Positions 10,325-23,905 of a stretch of 64,000 nucleotides of DNA are shown here, piece by piece. The stretch's first letter is position 1. Each line of letters begins with the position of its first letter. Position numbers and translations under genes: made by a program. The notes beneath the pieces were generated by a model. That model had not been told where the DNA came from and searched no databases. It saw only the letters and a list, made by a program, of their open reading frames with translations. The DNA comes from Rhabditoides inermis (taxonomy: Eukaryota > Nematoda > Chromadorea > Rhabditida > Rhabditidae). The stretch lies in NCBI GenBank assembly GCA_963966185.1, contig CAWZYM010000252.1, forward strand, positions 301,001-365,000, in the 5' to 3' direction.

Positions 10325-12270
10325 TCAAGTAGTCCAGAGGTTGTGCTGGTAGTGTGTGTTGCTGTGCTGGTCTTTTCGTATCAGGTCTGTCCGAGCGCGC
10401 AGCTTGTTCCTCTGATACCGAGCCGCCATGATGGTAAGCGTAGGCATGACGAGAGCCGGAATCCAGGAAAGTACCTGAAAATTACACATTGTTTTCTTGG
10501 TTCTTGCTTCCTCTGGGTACAATTTTTTATTTTGCTCAAGTTCGTATAGTTCACGACAGCTACAAACATAGTGTAGTCATTGAATTCGCTCTTTTTGTAT
10601 TTGAGAATGATGATTATGAGTGAGTACAACATGAAAAATACGAAGATAACAAAAACACACGGCATGATGACTTCATACGCCTGAAATACGTATAATATCT
10701 TTTTATGAAATGATGAAAAAACAATTCTACATTTTCACAAACACAAGGCAACTTAATGTGAAACGTGAAAAAAGGGAGCATATTATTACCTGTTTTGCTT
10801 CTATCCCGTGATTGCGACTTTGTAAATCAAAACGGTTTCTGAACAATGTGTAGATTACATCGTTATCTCTCTCTCTTCATCAAAGACGCAACAAAATTTT
10901 TATTAATAAAATCGTAATGAAGTGAAATTCTTGGAAAGCACAAAGGACGCACCTTTTCACCCTTCTCAGGCTGTCGTAGTAGACGATTGCGTGGGTGGCA
11001 GCAGCAACGATGCATTTACACGACGACACGAACAGGGCGAGTTCGAACCGAGCCAGCATAGCCACAGTGTACATGCGGCACCTACAGCGCTGGTCAACGA
11101 ACACGTTTCACACTTTTTTCGTTTAGCCGGTTGAATTCGGGGTCCTCCTAGTCGAGAACAAGATGGGGTTTTGGATTAACGTCAGTGGAGGGAGTTGGGT
11201 GGCGTCGGACGTTTCGAATTCCGTTCTTGAGTCCGTGGATCGCGCTGTGACGCCTTCTGGCTACCATGAGAGTGAAGTAACACATCATAAGGGCTGGGTG
11301 AGTTTGACAAGAATGGTTGACTCCTAGGGGTATCGAACCAGCGACCGTGAGATCGAGAGATGACCGCTCTATCCACTGAGCCGCGCCCTCGGCAACTTAC
11401 GTTATCACATGCTGGTTTAGGGAATCCGGTCTTTGCAGTATGCACCCACAGCACGAGACAGCTGGTAAGACAGACCTAAATTGCCCGAATGTTGTCGTTT
11501 GATTTGGAGAGATTGTTCTCCCGAAACGACAAGACATCCGAAAAATCTCGATGTGTATTTCACTCGCCTGCAAAAGCACAAGTCCCACTAACGTGGTCTT
11601 TCCGTCTTTCAAGTACCGCGCGTACTTTTCCGGATATGACATCAGCGTGTAGATAACACATCGCTCCACTCCCGCCACACTAAAAACTATCATTATGTTC
11701 TATCATTTTGTATACTGTTATTCTGCAGTAAGCACGTGTTTTGTGGCTCACATAGGCCTCGCAAAAAAGTTTTACTTGGAAATAAACTAACAAAACGGCG
11801 ACAGGCATTCCGAAATAGCACATGGTGAGAATGAATCGAATAGGATCGCAGAATGAACGCGGCAACGCAGCACACGCAGAAGTGCGAGAGAGAATGAACT
11901 GATGAATCTGATTGTGAAATAGTTACAGTTGTGTTATTAGCATGATCTGCAGCAATTTTGTCGACCTTACCTCCAAAGTGATAGTCGAAATGCAGTGAAT
12001 TAGAATGTATACTAGTATAAACCGCAAAGAAATCTGAAAACATTTTTCAGTTTTGCACAACTTAGAAAATGCTTTGTGCTTTGATATCACCTTGAAGTTT
12101 CTGTGGGCAATGATAACGTGTTTATAATAGCGATAGTGATGAAGTATGAGATAAATTGATAGAATCGAAATAAGTATTTGGAATAATTGATGCGTGATGT
12201 ACATCAGATCAGAGTTCAATTCTGCACTGACTTCGCAAAGGTTTTCGTATCCCGACTCTCTAGTCGTCAT
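10325..12270 (-). CDS. Serpentine chemoreceptor, Sra/Sre-like superfamily
   Basis: Supported exons on the minus strand are 12270-12091, 12033-11971, about 11907-11750, about 11690-11575, about 11077-10961, 10839-10790, 10680 to about 10564, and 10474-10325. They encode successive hydrophobic segments. TM1 ends with HRNFK at the exon 1 boundary, a later helix runs into GVERCVIYTLMSYPEKY (the glutamate-arginine after TM3 typical of Sra/Srab/Sre receptors), and the last exon has LSWIPALVMPTLTIM followed by a basic tail. These receptors are seven-pass GPCRs of sensory neurons. The junctions between exons 3 and 4 and between 4 and 5 are uncertain: the obvious acceptors do not keep phase without an alternative donor, so a decayed copy cannot be excluded. 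Family assignment is by topology and short motifs, not alignment. Confidence 0.68.
11321..11395 (-). repeat. tRNA-like (degenerate) sequence inside the chemoreceptor gene
   Basis: The minus strand reads like a tRNA 5' half (GGCTCAGTGGATAGAGC forms a perfect D arm) followed by GGTTCGATACC as a T-arm box. The anticodon stem and T stem do not pair properly, so this is better called a tRNA-derived repeat or pseudogene than a functional tRNA. It sits between predicted exons 4 and 5 of the receptor. Confidence 0.5.
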
Positions 12271-13039
12271 CTAGAAAACATTAATAAAAACGAAAATGAA
12301 AGATTTAGATTATGAACGTTGTAAGGTTCAAGCTGAAATAAACAGAACGACTCAACAACTCAAAAACGTGTTCTTTTTCTTTATATACTATATCACAAAA
12401 ACCACAAGCGGTTTCTATCCAATTACCAGGTATTGATTGTGAGATTGTGAGAATGTGAAAGGTGAACGGAAGCAGCAATTCTTCAATAGCTCGTTAGTTA
12501 CTCTAAACACGAACGTAAAATACGCGATAACGAAAATGTTAGTGTCAGGTTAGTGAGTTTGTAACTGTAACAGAAGGAGAGTGACAACATTTTGATCTCT
12601 GGTACAAACAACACATTCATCAGATAGTTAACACCTTCCTCCACCTCGTTGCAACCAGACTCGACCATCATGCCACTTGGATGTAACAATCATGCTTCTC
12701 CTGATGTTTATGTACCAGACGACACCAGAGAGACAACATGGAAACAACACCCGTCCTACTATCTCTCTCTCCCCTCTCTCTTCTCTCCCTTCGTTCTTTC
12801 CGTGCGGTTGAGATTATGCATTTATTCACGCCCTCTGCTTCTCAACACAGCGTCGCACATCCGCAATATTTCTATTCCGACAAAAAGAAAAAGAGTTTTC
12901 GAAAGGCTGTTTTCTGGAGGCTACTCTGACAACAATAACAACACTCGAGCGCGCGTGCGGTGAATAGCTGTTCATGTAGTTTTGTTGTGGCGAGATTTTC
13001 GAGAAGTTAAGCTCTGTCATATAGTCATTTTTCTCTCTT

Positions 13040-13085
<46 letters not shown>

Positions 13086-13848
13086 TCTTCTTCTTCTCCC
13101 CTCTCTCTCATTTTCTCTCTTAGCTCTTTTTCTCTTTCATTGGAACTGAACGCATGTAGTCTCCCCTCTCTCTTCTCCAGAGTCCCTTCCTCTCATAAAG
13201 AAAGGGCAGTGTCTATTGTCTCCGTGGTTGCGTGGCACACACTACGGGGATTTCACGGATTCTTCCCCTCCCGAATATTCTCTCTCTTTCTCTCCCCCCC
13301 CCCTCTCTCTCTCTCTATCTCTTCCTCTCGCCTCTTCACAACTCGCTCTCTGATTCAATCGCTGCGGCGGGTATTTGATGCGCGGCGTGTCGAATCTGCC
13401 ACCTGCTCTTTCTGACCTTTGTACGCCGGATTAGAGAAACGCGTGTGATTGCGTTAAAAGATGTCATAAGCGATTATCGCATTCAACTCTCTTTTCTCGT
13501 GCAACATTTGTGGCTGAACGCACTCGGCGTTCTCATATCACTGCTGGTTGAAAAGTGTGTGTGAGGCATGTTCATGCTCTTTCCCGCAGCCGCTTGTTGT
13601 TTCACTGTCTCCCACACATCCATCACTCGCCACACCCTCCCTCCCCCTCCCCCTCCTCTACTCTCGGCGACAATATCTCCACGGTCCATCTAGTTGTTCT
13701 TCCATAATCGTCCCTCTCTCACCCTGCGCTCTCACCGCTTTCCCACGCGCTTCACGCTCTCTCACCCCTCCCGCGAGACTCATGATATGCTATGATATGT
13801 CCCCGGACAACTGGTTGCGCGACGCCTACTCTCGTCTCCCTCTCTATT

Positions 13849-13897
<49 letters not shown>

Positions 13898-14566
13898 ACG
13901 AGAGAAAGAAAGAGGGGGGGGAGATACGAGCCAACGGTCACAGCAATTTCGCACCGTGCCACTCATGCGGTTGTGCGAGATTTCGAATGCGAGAGGGAGT
14001 TCTCTTTCAGAATGAGCGAGTGAGGTGTTGCACTTTTGAATGACATGAATATGCGAGCACTCTGCCTTCCCTCACACGTCTCTCACAGCGGGAGATCGCA
14101 CAATCAGATGTCGCGTTCGCTTTTTTTGTTGTCCGCGCATAAATTTGCGCGCTTTGACTAATACGCGTCGGCGCAAACGTTGCATGCAAAGTTTTTTGTG
14201 TTTAGCATGGGATGTTCAGAAATCTCATCAGGTGCCTTCCCGGTGTTCACTTTTTACGCGGTTTCGGAGAGTGTGCCAGTCCCTTTGTCTCGTCTCCTCA
14301 TATTCAAAAGGCCATTGCGGATATTGCAGCCGCCTCTTTTTTGGCGTCGGGTGATTCAATAGAAAGAAATATGGATGTGTTCACTTGATTGTCGTACATT
14401 GCATAAATCTCCATAGACCCTATATCTTGCGGCGCATATGTGGTGATTTATCGCGCCACTATCGCTCACGACCAGCCAATTTCGGAAGGCGCGTGCGCGC
14501 GCTTTTTGCGCACCTTCTGCCAATCCCCGGATGAGACCCTTTTCCAGAGAATCAGAGCCTCTTTGA
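12271..14566. other. Intergenic region with CT and GA microsatellites
   Basis: No gene was recognised. The stretch contains a CT run followed by CTT repeats (about 13043-13095), a C-tract/CT region near 13290-13320 and GA tracts (about 13850-13920). The rest is mixed sequence lacking splice-consistent coding exons. The promoter of the gene starting at 14567 should lie at its right edge. Confidence 0.5.
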
Positions 14567-14619
14567 ATGTGGTGGCTCTGCGCGCTGCTCGCTGCGGCTG
14601 CGGCTAGTAGCGGACAGGT

Positions 14620-14679
<60 letters not shown>

Positions 14680-15556
14680 GTAGTTGCAGGAGTGTTCTGG
14701 TGCGAACATCGAGAAGGCAGCGGGGCATGAGGCAGAGGATGCCCTCATCTACGGTCTCACACAGGACTGCCAGCTATTCTTTGCCAGACCAAGCCAACTG
14801 CAGGTCAATTGGATTTTTTTTAGGTTTTGTGTTCATTTTGTGTTGTTGTTTTTGCTAAACATAAGAAGATAAAAATACACGCCAATCGCTCTAACTCACA
14901 ATAAATCAGCTGAAAAAAGAGAATTGAAGTATGTTTCCAAACTCCAATGTAAAAAAACCACTTCAATGCGTGTGTAAAGTGTAAAAGTAACAGTTTTGTA
15001 CCTAAAAACGTCTGTAATAATAATAATAATAAAAATAAAAATAATAATAATAATAATAATAAATCGTTGTGCAGGGTCTGTCGCAGCTGAAAGTAGACGC
15101 GTCGAACTCGTACTGCTATCCCACTCTGGTGCAGCTGCATGTATGGAGTCACCAGACACTGCTGCTCCTCATCAAACAGGTGTGTCCTCTCGACAACTCC
15201 TAGTTTCATACTAATCATATCCCAACCTCAGGCTGGCAACCGCATCTGCACTCTGCGCATTCACATCCCGCCCGTTGAGATCCTCTTCGGGCCGACGGTG
15301 TTCAGGTGACTTCTTTTAAACAAGCATGCTGCGTTTTAGATATTCCATTTGTGTTTTGTCAAAGCGTTCCACGAAACACTTTCTTTGAGCTTCTCGAGAG
15401 ATCATCTGCGTGGCGTCACCCTCTGTTTACGGGGCAGTAGTCTAGAGATTATGGGAGCGGATGAGTTATTGCCAGTGCTTTACCAGTGCTTTCCCCAAAA
15501 GCGAACGCCTGACTCGGATTATTTCCAAGCTCGGCACGGGTGAAAACCTCATTCCC

Positions 15557-15604
<48 letters not shown>

Positions 15605-17918
15605 CCTAGAAGTAGGTGATGGATTGGAGTGTTTGCACAGAAACGACGATATCTCTCCCCAAAACACGTTTGAGAGGGGCACAAGAAAGCATGAAAACCT
15701 TTAAGAAAGTATAGCATCAGTAACTTTAACAATCACAACGATGTATTTCTATTTCACGCATCTTCGTTTCTTTTAAACTCTTTCTCCGAGTTATCACACA
15801 GAAACGCATTCAGCTACTCTGTGTTATCGTCTCTGCCCTACGCGGTCTGCTCCCATTCGGCCGACCACGCAGTCAGACTCGATCCCGACCTATCGTTCAT
15901 GGACCCCGCGTTCAGGTAAACTCACAGTCCATATGTGTCCACACTTCTACTCTGTCACTCAATAAACACTCTTTGTTCAGTGACGTCATCTACTTTGCCG
16001 ATCCGTCGTCGCACGGCGCGGAGTGGATGGTGCGTCAGTTCCTGCTCGATAGCCATGGCCACTTGAAGCTCACCCACGAGATGCCACACTTCCCCCACCC
16101 TGCTCAGAGTGAGTTCACTTCCTACATGTTGTTTGTTTATCAGCCTGATTCCGACATACAATGTTATAGCATGATGGGTTATCTGGTAGCACACACAATT
16201 CTACAGTGGGGAATTGAGGCTACTTGGCTGGAACAGTGCGGCGCGAGTCCTGACTGTTCATGGTAGATGGGCGTGAACATCGCGAAGTGACCAGTTACGG
16301 ATGCGAGGCGTGGTAGAAAATCTTGAAAGAATCGAATCACCTACCGTGCGCTTAGCAAGTTGCGACGCTATCCACTCGGCCAAACCCGCCCAACTTCCTA
16401 CATGAGCATACAATATTGTGATGATGCTTTAAAAAAATGAATAATTTTTTTTAACAATCGCATTAGATTAGTCACGGGACGTAAATAACGTGTCTTGTGT
16501 ATGTGTATGTGTTTTTTTTTCCGGCGGCGCGTACGAGGGTGCATCGGAGTATGTGATGCAGGTAGACGCGCAAAGGGACAAGCTGTACAGGTAATCTACA
16601 TGTCTATTTTCGATGCCCTTCTCACCTCGCAGGGCCGCCCGCTTCGCCGACCGTCTCGTCACCGACTGCGCGTTCGACGCGCTTTTCAAGTAAGCCATTC
16701 TGTTCAGCTATCACCTCAGCTGTTCAGCTCTCACCTTCTGTGTTGAGGCCGGACCAGCTGGAGTCTTCGTTCCGCCGGCTGCCGCGCCAGCGCAGCGGCA
16801 CGTGGCTGAACAGCCTCGCCGCCGACGGAAAGCTGCTCGTCTACTCGGAGACACTGCGCGCGGTAAAATGAAGGGTGCTCCTCGTGTGACCATGCTTCCA
16901 CAGGGCACGTCTCCGTCGACCCGACTGTGGGCGATGGACACGACCTCGCACAACTCGACCGCGCACTGTCTAGTGCAGACACCCTTCTCCTTCGACGTGG
17001 GAGTGATCCGCATCCGCACGCTGAGGAGCGTCAAGGACAACCCCATGCCGAAGTTTGGTGAGTGGCCAGTAGGGTGCACTATTCAATGAGCACTGTAGAC
17101 GGTCGTCGTCGGGAGATGTCTACGAAGACCCCGGACTGGCGGACGAATCGACTGAAACACCTGCACGAGAAGGGAGTCACGACACCAGCGAGTACGATGC
17201 AAAACGAAGTGGATGTGGATGAAGTGAGTACGCAAGTCAATGGTTCGTTAGCAGTCAGTTGTTCTTTAGGTGGAGCAGATCGCTATCAAACACGAGTCCA
17301 CCGTACCAGTAGCAATCAGCACTAAAGCAACGACGAGGGTGCTCATCAACAAGGTGCGTTTAGAACAAACAGGATTGGATGACACCATCCTGTTTCAACC
17401 ACTAGTTTCATTCAGGTCCCAATCATTCACAAGTCAACTCCTCATCACGACAACGAGGTGACGACCTTGTCGTATGAGATGAGCACGGAGGCGTATTACT
17501 ATGAAGATGAGGAGGAAGGGATGGACATACAGGTGACACATCTTTGATAAATTCGCATCTAACACCGTTTTGTAGGAACACCCACTAGAGAAGGCACTCG
17601 AACCGACTGTCAACTTTCCGCAACTGGAACCGACCAAGGTGGTTTCTTGAAGTACAATGCATTACCAACATATTTATCTGTCAGGTTCTGCCCAAGTCGA
17701 GTACGGAGAAAGAGAAGGGTAGCTCGGAAGAGTACTACGATGAAGAGGAGGAGGAGAAGAAAGACGAGGCCACGCCAGTGGAGCAGGAGTCGGAGCGCTC
17801 CAACGCCGTCCCCACCCTCCTCACCGCCAATGAGACGCTAGAGGGCGCGGCCGGCAACGCGACCAGCGCCGCCGTAGCAGCTTCCATACTACTAACATGT
17901 GTCGTCGTTTTGATGTAG
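14567..17918 (+). CDS. Secreted, probably GPI-anchored protein of unknown family
   Basis: Exons with consistent phase are 14567-14617 (signal peptide MWWLCALLAAAAASSG), 14690-14803, 15075-15179, 15232-15305, 15802-15915, 15981 to about 16107, an exon ending about 16599, 16633-16689, 16748-16862, 16904-17057, 17099-17223, 17270-17353, 17416-17532, 17575-17638 and 17685-17918. The ectodomain has scattered cysteines (ECSGAN, YCYPT, RICTL, VCSHS, TDCAFD) and a tyrosine/acid-rich stalk (EYYDEEEEEKKDE). The end is a short hydrophobic tail after small residues (GNATSAAVAA then ILLTCVVVLM), which fits a GPI signal better than a full transmembrane segment. The junction after 16107 is unresolved because a repeat-like insert, including a tRNA-like sequence, lies there. 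Intron 1 is almost entirely GA repeat. I do not recognise the family. Confidence 0.72.
14622..14675. repeat. GA microsatellite forming most of intron 1
   Basis: A pure (GA)n tract between the donor GTAGGG at 14618 and the acceptor ending at 14689. The sense strand of the intron is purine-rich. A second GA tract lies in a later intron at about 15562-15599. Confidence 0.9.
16302..16398 (-). repeat. tRNA-Ser-like degenerate sequence in an intron
   Basis: The minus strand carries GGCCGAGTGGATAGCG, a type II tRNA D-arm pattern, then ACTTGCTAAG with a GCT (Ser) anticodon-like triplet and a GGTGATTCGATTC T-arm-like box. Stems pair poorly. It probably marks a tRNA-derived repeat inserted in the intron after 16107. 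Confidence 0.45.
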
Positions 17919-18739
17919 CTGTCCACGCTAGTGCTAGCATAGGTGTATCTACAACGGGTCGACTAGAATTGGTGTAGTGCTCCGCATTTTCTTTCTCATT
18001 GCTGCATTCAGTTTTTGTAAACATATATATCGTTTGGTCGGAGTGGGTTCCGCAGCACAGCAAAGTAGAACGGTGACTTTTTTGCTTCTTTTTCAGCAAC
18101 ATTCATTGGACTTTGCTTGCAATAAACATGTCAGATAATGCAAATTGTGTTGTAGGTGTAAGTGTTAGAAAAAGTGTTGACCACATTGTTTTTGGGGGTA
18201 ATTCATACACACACTTTTTTCAAAGCATTGTGTTTTGAAACAGTTCCAATTGAAGTTAGAATCTCACGAATCGCTATTCTTCTATGTGAATGACACGCTG
18301 CAAGAGAATAAGTATATATAAACTTACGATCGGTGAACTAGAAACATCAAATTCGTTCGTTTTTTTTTTCGAAAAGTAAGACCGGCTGAAAGTCGCATGA
18401 AGACGTCCTGCATATTTCAGAGTGATCAGAGACTGCGCCTGCGAAGTTCGAACAAGTGGCGCAGGCTTGATACTCGATTTTTTTTTGTTTGTTTCAGATG
18501 TGTTTACATTGTTTGTGATTTCAAGTTTGTGCGGACAGTATGCATATACGATAACTCACGAATTAGTAAAAAAACTTCTCATAGTCTATCGAAAAAATCG
18601 GTTACTGACATTTTGTATGTGGGACTTCGAATGTACGTATTATCTAACGCAAAGATTAGTGCGGCGTGCGCTAATCTTTGGTTCTCTCTATTCTCTCTCC
18701 TCTGCCGCAATGTTGTGCAATCACACAGCACTATGTGCC
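17919..18739. other. Intergenic spacer
   Basis: AT-rich sequence with T-runs between two genes in the same orientation. I see no coding exon. The right edge carries the TATA box of the CHK-kinase-like gene. Confidence 0.5.
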
Positions 18740-18746
18740 TATAAAA
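18740..18746 (+). promoter_or_regulatory. TATA box of the CHK-kinase-like gene
   Basis: TATAAAA lies 58 bp upstream of the start codon at 18804, which leaves room for a short 5' leader. No alternative start or trans-splice acceptor is needed. Confidence 0.55.
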
Positions 18747-18803
18747 CGCCCCGCGCGCTCACGATTAGTTCGATAGGTTTCTGATTCATTTGATCGCTAG
18801 AAA

Positions 18804-21201
18804 ATGTCACTGCTCGACACAGCGATCACTTTGAAAGAAGTGGAGTGTCGGCTTCAGTCTGCACTCGGAACCGATTCGAATTTCGGGCTCGCCTGCACTC
18901 ACCGGCAAATCGGCATCGGATGCGTCAGTGATGCAGTTGTTCAATCGATATGATTGGTTGGTTCAATTTCAGGGCCATTCTTCAACGATCGTTTGGGTGG
19001 AGGCGGACTGGACACCGGCCGATGCCAGCCTGCCACAGAACGTACGTTATCACGCGTTATCAATGTGTACTACACTCATATCGTTGCAGTTTGTGGTGAA
19101 GATTCCGAAAACCACCCCGGTATATACCAAGAACATCATTGCCACGGACAAAGAGGACACTGATGAGGAAGCTGCAGCAAACGCGAAGAAGATCGCCGAC
19201 TTTATCGGAAAGGTACAACAGTTTGAACATGTTAAGTGTAAATTTGCGACACTTGCAGGCGCACAATGCTGAAGTGCACATGTACCGGGCTCTCGCAGAA
19301 CAATCCGGACTCGCTACGCTGAAAGTGTACTACAGTCAGCTGCAGGACGAAAATCAGCAGGTGCTAACAAAAAAAACTATACAATGTAATCGTTTTAGTC
19401 AATAGTGATCTAGTGATGTGTTTATTAGTCATTAGTAAGCGTCTTTGTCTCAAGATTGAGCTTGAATGCTTGAATCTTCTCTGCTCCTGTAACCATAGCA
19501 CTGTAGGGCGTCATGATCATGGAAGCCGTCTTGGATGCTCACATGCAGCAGATGTGGATGCACACCGACGTGACACACGTCGAGCAGGTACACGCGCCAC
19601 TACCACTACTACTTGTCCATCTTTTCAGATCATGCGTGCGTACGCGCTCATTCATGCCGCTGTGGTCAGGGCCGGCGACGCCATCCCCATCACCCATCAC
19701 GGACTCGCCGAGATCTACGGAACGATGATGAACGCCGAGGTGAGAAACCACTGAACAGACATGAGTAATTCAACAAGTGTTTCAGCAAATACGCACTTCG
19801 ATCGCGCTGCTGCACTCGCGTCGACCGGAAGATGACAAGGAGTACCACGAGTTGATTGACAAGGCAGTGGAGGTGGTTCCGGAGATTGCTGACTTGGACC
19901 GGCTGGATGCACTGCCGCAGCGGCTGGGCATCACTCCGGTGATTGTCCACGCCGATATGCACGCGGCCAACATGATCTGGCAGGGCAGCGAAAAGGAGTA
20001 TGCGTTCAAGGCGATTATCGACTGGCAGGTGGGTTGAATGGTTGGTTGGTAGTGGGTAGGTTGATACAACATATGGTTTTGTTCATTATTTCACATATCA
20101 GATCTACCACCCGGGAACGATCGGCGAGGACCTGGCTCGCCTCATCTTCTCGCTGATGGCGCCGTGTGAGCGGAGGTAGACTTTCAGTTTTCTTTCAAAT
20201 TGATGTTCTAGCTAAAGTTCCCGCCAATTCTACAGTTTCAATCGCCCGCACCATTCGTCGTGCGCAATGGCGATTTTGCACCGGTCGCGCGCAAGCAGCG
20301 CAATTTGGAATACATGAAAACCATCCTCCTAGTCATTAAACCTGATACAGATCTCGTAAATTGTTTGCCACAACGTATACAAAATGCTTGGGCACAAATC
20401 GTGCATCTGGAGAATTGGAGAGGACTTCAATTGTTTTGAGGATGCACTGGCAGCGACTGGTCGAGTTGTTCTACGATGAGTTCGTCAAGCATCTCGGAGA
20501 CGCGCCTGCTCCATACACAAAGGAACAGGTACAAGTCTGTATTGTACAAGAAATACTTCAGTGAGGTGACTCAAATTGTTCTCACCTGTTAAACTATAAC
20601 TAATAACTCCAGCCTCACTCAGCCAAATCTCCATGAAGATTATAAGATCGTACCCAAATAAGAAAAAAACTCGAAAAAAGATTCTACCGATATGCCGCGT
20701 AGTTTCTAGAGCCTGTTTGACACAATCGAGCGATGTTCATAGCGTATATTGATAGTTGAGATGTCAGGCGTTGCTGAGCTACCGCCACTGTGCGCCCGTC
20801 ATGTCTCTCCTTCTCACCGTCTTCCTCGACACTCTCCAGCACGTCCAAACAGAGGTGAACGATTTTCTCTCTCGCATTTTTCGTAATCTTTGTTTGAATC
20901 ATCAAAATGCTTCTGTTCCTTGTTACTTACACAAATGGTTCGTGATATCGTTTACTGCTAGATCCTCGGTACTAAAACAACAACCATATGCGAAACAAGT
21001 ACTTAATATGTGAATCTATGATTACTTGAACGTTGCAAAAAAACTGTGATTGCTATGCTCGAATAAACTACGATATTGCAGCTGCGTGAGTGGTCTCGGT
21101 CGGAGGTGGCCGAAGTGACACGAGTGATGGACGAGAAGATCATTGGAAACATGCAGGACATGATTCAGTTTCACACGGAGAATCAAACACTCGCGTCTTG
21201 A
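18804..21201 (+). CDS. CHK kinase-like / DUF1679 family protein
   Basis: Eleven exons (18804-18923, 18973-19041, 19090-19212, 19259-19360, 19507-19587, 19629-19739, 19786-20028, 20102-20175, 20441-20528, 20768-20854, 21082-21201) give 405 residues with every phase matching. The family marks are the N-lobe FVVKIPKT strand, MIMEAVLDA at the hinge, then VIVHADMHAANMIW, the catalytic (Brenner-type) loop with Asp and Asn, and AIIDWQ with the metal-binding Asp, followed by GEDLARLI. This is the ecdysteroid/choline-kinase-like (CHK, DUF1679) group, greatly expanded in nematodes. Small-molecule phosphorylation, perhaps in detoxification, is proposed for the group but its substrates are mostly unknown. 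Length is typical. Catalytic residues are intact except that the usual HGD is HAD. Confidence 0.9.
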
Positions 21202-21451
21202 ATCGGTTTTCAATTGTTGCGTGAAAACTGCATTTTGAGCTCTCCTTTCTCGTTTAATCAGGTTTCCAACTACTTGATCTGTATGCAACTTTTTTTTTAA
21301 AACCTTTATTTCAAAAGTACAATAATAATGTACATAAGCTGCAGACAACAATGTTTTCGTGCATACACCACACTGTGCACACAATGACAATCTTCTAGAC
21401 GACGTTTATAAAACATGATGAACACTGTGAACTGCAGATACGACGTGTCAA

Positions 21452-22068
21452 TCACCATCCGTTGGTGATTTGCTGGAAGTAGGCGTCTTGACTCTCGTCG
21501 ATCACCTGCAATCAGAGTGTTGGTGCGAAAGTACATCGAGTGTGTCTCTAATTCACCTGCTGTCGGCCTCTCGCTAGTTGAATGGTGTGCACACTTCTCA
21601 TCTCAACTGTTTCTCTCTCAGCTGCCACCTTCGAACCGTTCACGTCCGGGAAACATCTGCCTAATGGGCCAAGCAAGCACCTGGAAAGATTAAGCTTCCG
21701 CACATATTCGTGTGTTTGGGTGAACAAAACTGCACGTCTACGAAATGACTAGATCACCTGATACGTTGCCGCACATGAACAAGATAGGCGAGCCGCCACT
21801 GCTTGCACGACGCCAGGCAAACTACGATCGCGAACACACTGTAACTGAAATCGGGGAAAAGTCAGTTGAACGAGCTTGCTCGCTCACAACGCGCACAGCA
21901 TATCAAACACTGCGAAAGCGAACATCTGCTCCAGCGACCACGGCTGAAACAGAGGTGTACTTCATGTTTCAACACTGTCCAACTCACCTCGCTTAGGTAA
22001 GCATAGACGTATGTGACGAAACACAAAACATTCATTATTCCGGTGTAGACTACGATTATTCCAATTAG
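21452..22068 (-). CDS. C-terminal part of a small multi-span membrane protein
   Basis: Five phase-consistent exons, 22068-21988, 21943-21887 (final base approximate), 21838-21758, 21680-21557 and 21505-21452, encode two or three hydrophobic helices (GIIVVYTGIMNVLCFVTYVYAYL; MFAFAVFDML; VFAIVVCLA). A polar tail of about 65 residues follows, ending QQITNGW and a stop. The 5' end is not resolved: the frame is still open at the AG before 22068, and upstream exons probably lie between 22.1 and 22.8 kb. The shape recalls four-span nematode membrane proteins, but I do not recognise a family. The tail is rich in basic and glutamine residues and is probably cytosolic. Confidence 0.55.
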
Positions 22069-23257
22069 CTGAGTGAGTATGTTTAAAGTGGCGTTGCTTC
22101 TAGTCAAGTAGAAATACCCTGATTGCTTGCGTGTTCTCGATTACTTGAAATCGTCCACTCAAAGAGTAGTTTCCAAAATTTGAAAGAAGACGGGCTTTTT
22201 TATAGTTTGACCAGATAAGACGAAGATAAAGCTTGAAAAAACAGTTTTCTTCTATTTTTTCCAAACCGTACCAAATAAAATACTAGAATTGTTAAACCCA
22301 GTATTACTAAACCAAATGGAAGAGGAAGACAATCTGAATTTAAAGGGTTATTATTTGAAAATGATAACTTCTATAATCACCCCAAGCAAACCATACAGCG
22401 CTCACAATACCTTCACCAATGTTGAATACAATCAAAACCACGCTAATTATAAGGTTTTTTTGACTTTCATAGAAGTCATAGTAAATTGTTGCAATCAATC
22501 GTTCAATTAGTAGAGATCCGAAACTAAGTGCGATGTAACACCTTAATCATTCAACTTAATCAAACTCAAAGGAAAGAGTTATTAACATATAATAGGTCCT
22601 GAGAAAACTACACACAAGAAGGATATAGCTGTTCTCAATTTCGTCTAAAATGTACGTGAATGACTATGATACTGTTAAAACAAGTTATAATAACAATACC
22701 ATGAGTCTTTTTCCCAAACAAGTCGAACTGAAAACAACAAATTCCGAGTCTTGCAGTTGTGAATATGTATTGTTGACTAGCGCTCCGGCGCGCTGTCGCG
22801 CGCCTACGCACTAGGTATACGAAAAAGAAATTAGAAGAATAGTTCGTCTTGCATGTTTGATAGTTGATTGCTCTTCAATGACTCTTGCGAAGTAACATAT
22901 ACTCTGCGCCAGAGCGATAGTTTTCGATCTACCTCGCTTGCAGTTCGAAATACGGTGCCATAACCGTCTGTCTCTCTTGTTTTGCGCGCTATTGCCAAGA
23001 GCTGACTCTCCGTCTTCCTCTGATCTACCCCACCGCGCGCAACTTATTGCGAGCATAGAACTATACACGCAAGGGTTGTAGTTGAAGTGTTCAAGTTCTT
23101 TGTATTTTGTATATGTAGCTTAATTTTTTGTCTTTTCTAACTATCTCTCCTACTTCTTTTTCACCTATTTTATGTTTCACAGATGTACACCGCCCCATCT
23201 CTTTCTCCTCTACACTGTTCTGTCTACTTTCCATCCTATCTCCTTCCTCCTCCCCCC

Positions 23258-23300
<43 letters not shown>

Positions 23301-23866
23301 TTCTCTCTCTCTCTCTCCCCTCGACACAGTTCTACTTTCCCCTATCTCTCCTCTCTCTCTTCTCCCTCTACCACTGTCTCCCTATCTCTTTCTCTCTTTC
23401 TCTTTCTCTCTCACTCAGTATTATGTTCTCTAGAAACAGTATTATATTCTCTATTGTCTACTGTCAACTTTCTAGAGACAATAATAATACTATGCTCTTG
23501 TTTGTCTACTGCATCTTTTTCTTTCAATGTGACAAAAACTTTCTAGAGACATTACTATGTTTTCTTCTGTCTACTTCCACCTTTCGTCACCTCTTCCACT
23601 CTTACTTTCACATCTGCAGTAATCACTATCACTGCGACTTTCGAAAGACAGTTATGTCTACTCTCCCTTCTCTCTCCTCTTTTCTCTCTCCTACCTTCTC
23701 TCTCTCCCCATCTTTCTCTCTCTTGTCTATTCTCACGTCTCCGCATCGGTGACAACAATTTTCTAGAGACAGTACTATGGCACCTTCTGTCTACTCTTCT
23801 ACTCTCACGTCTGCAGCAGTCACTGCGACTATGGAGAGACAGTTATGCCTATTCTCCCTCCTTTCT

Positions 23867-23905
<39 letters not shown>

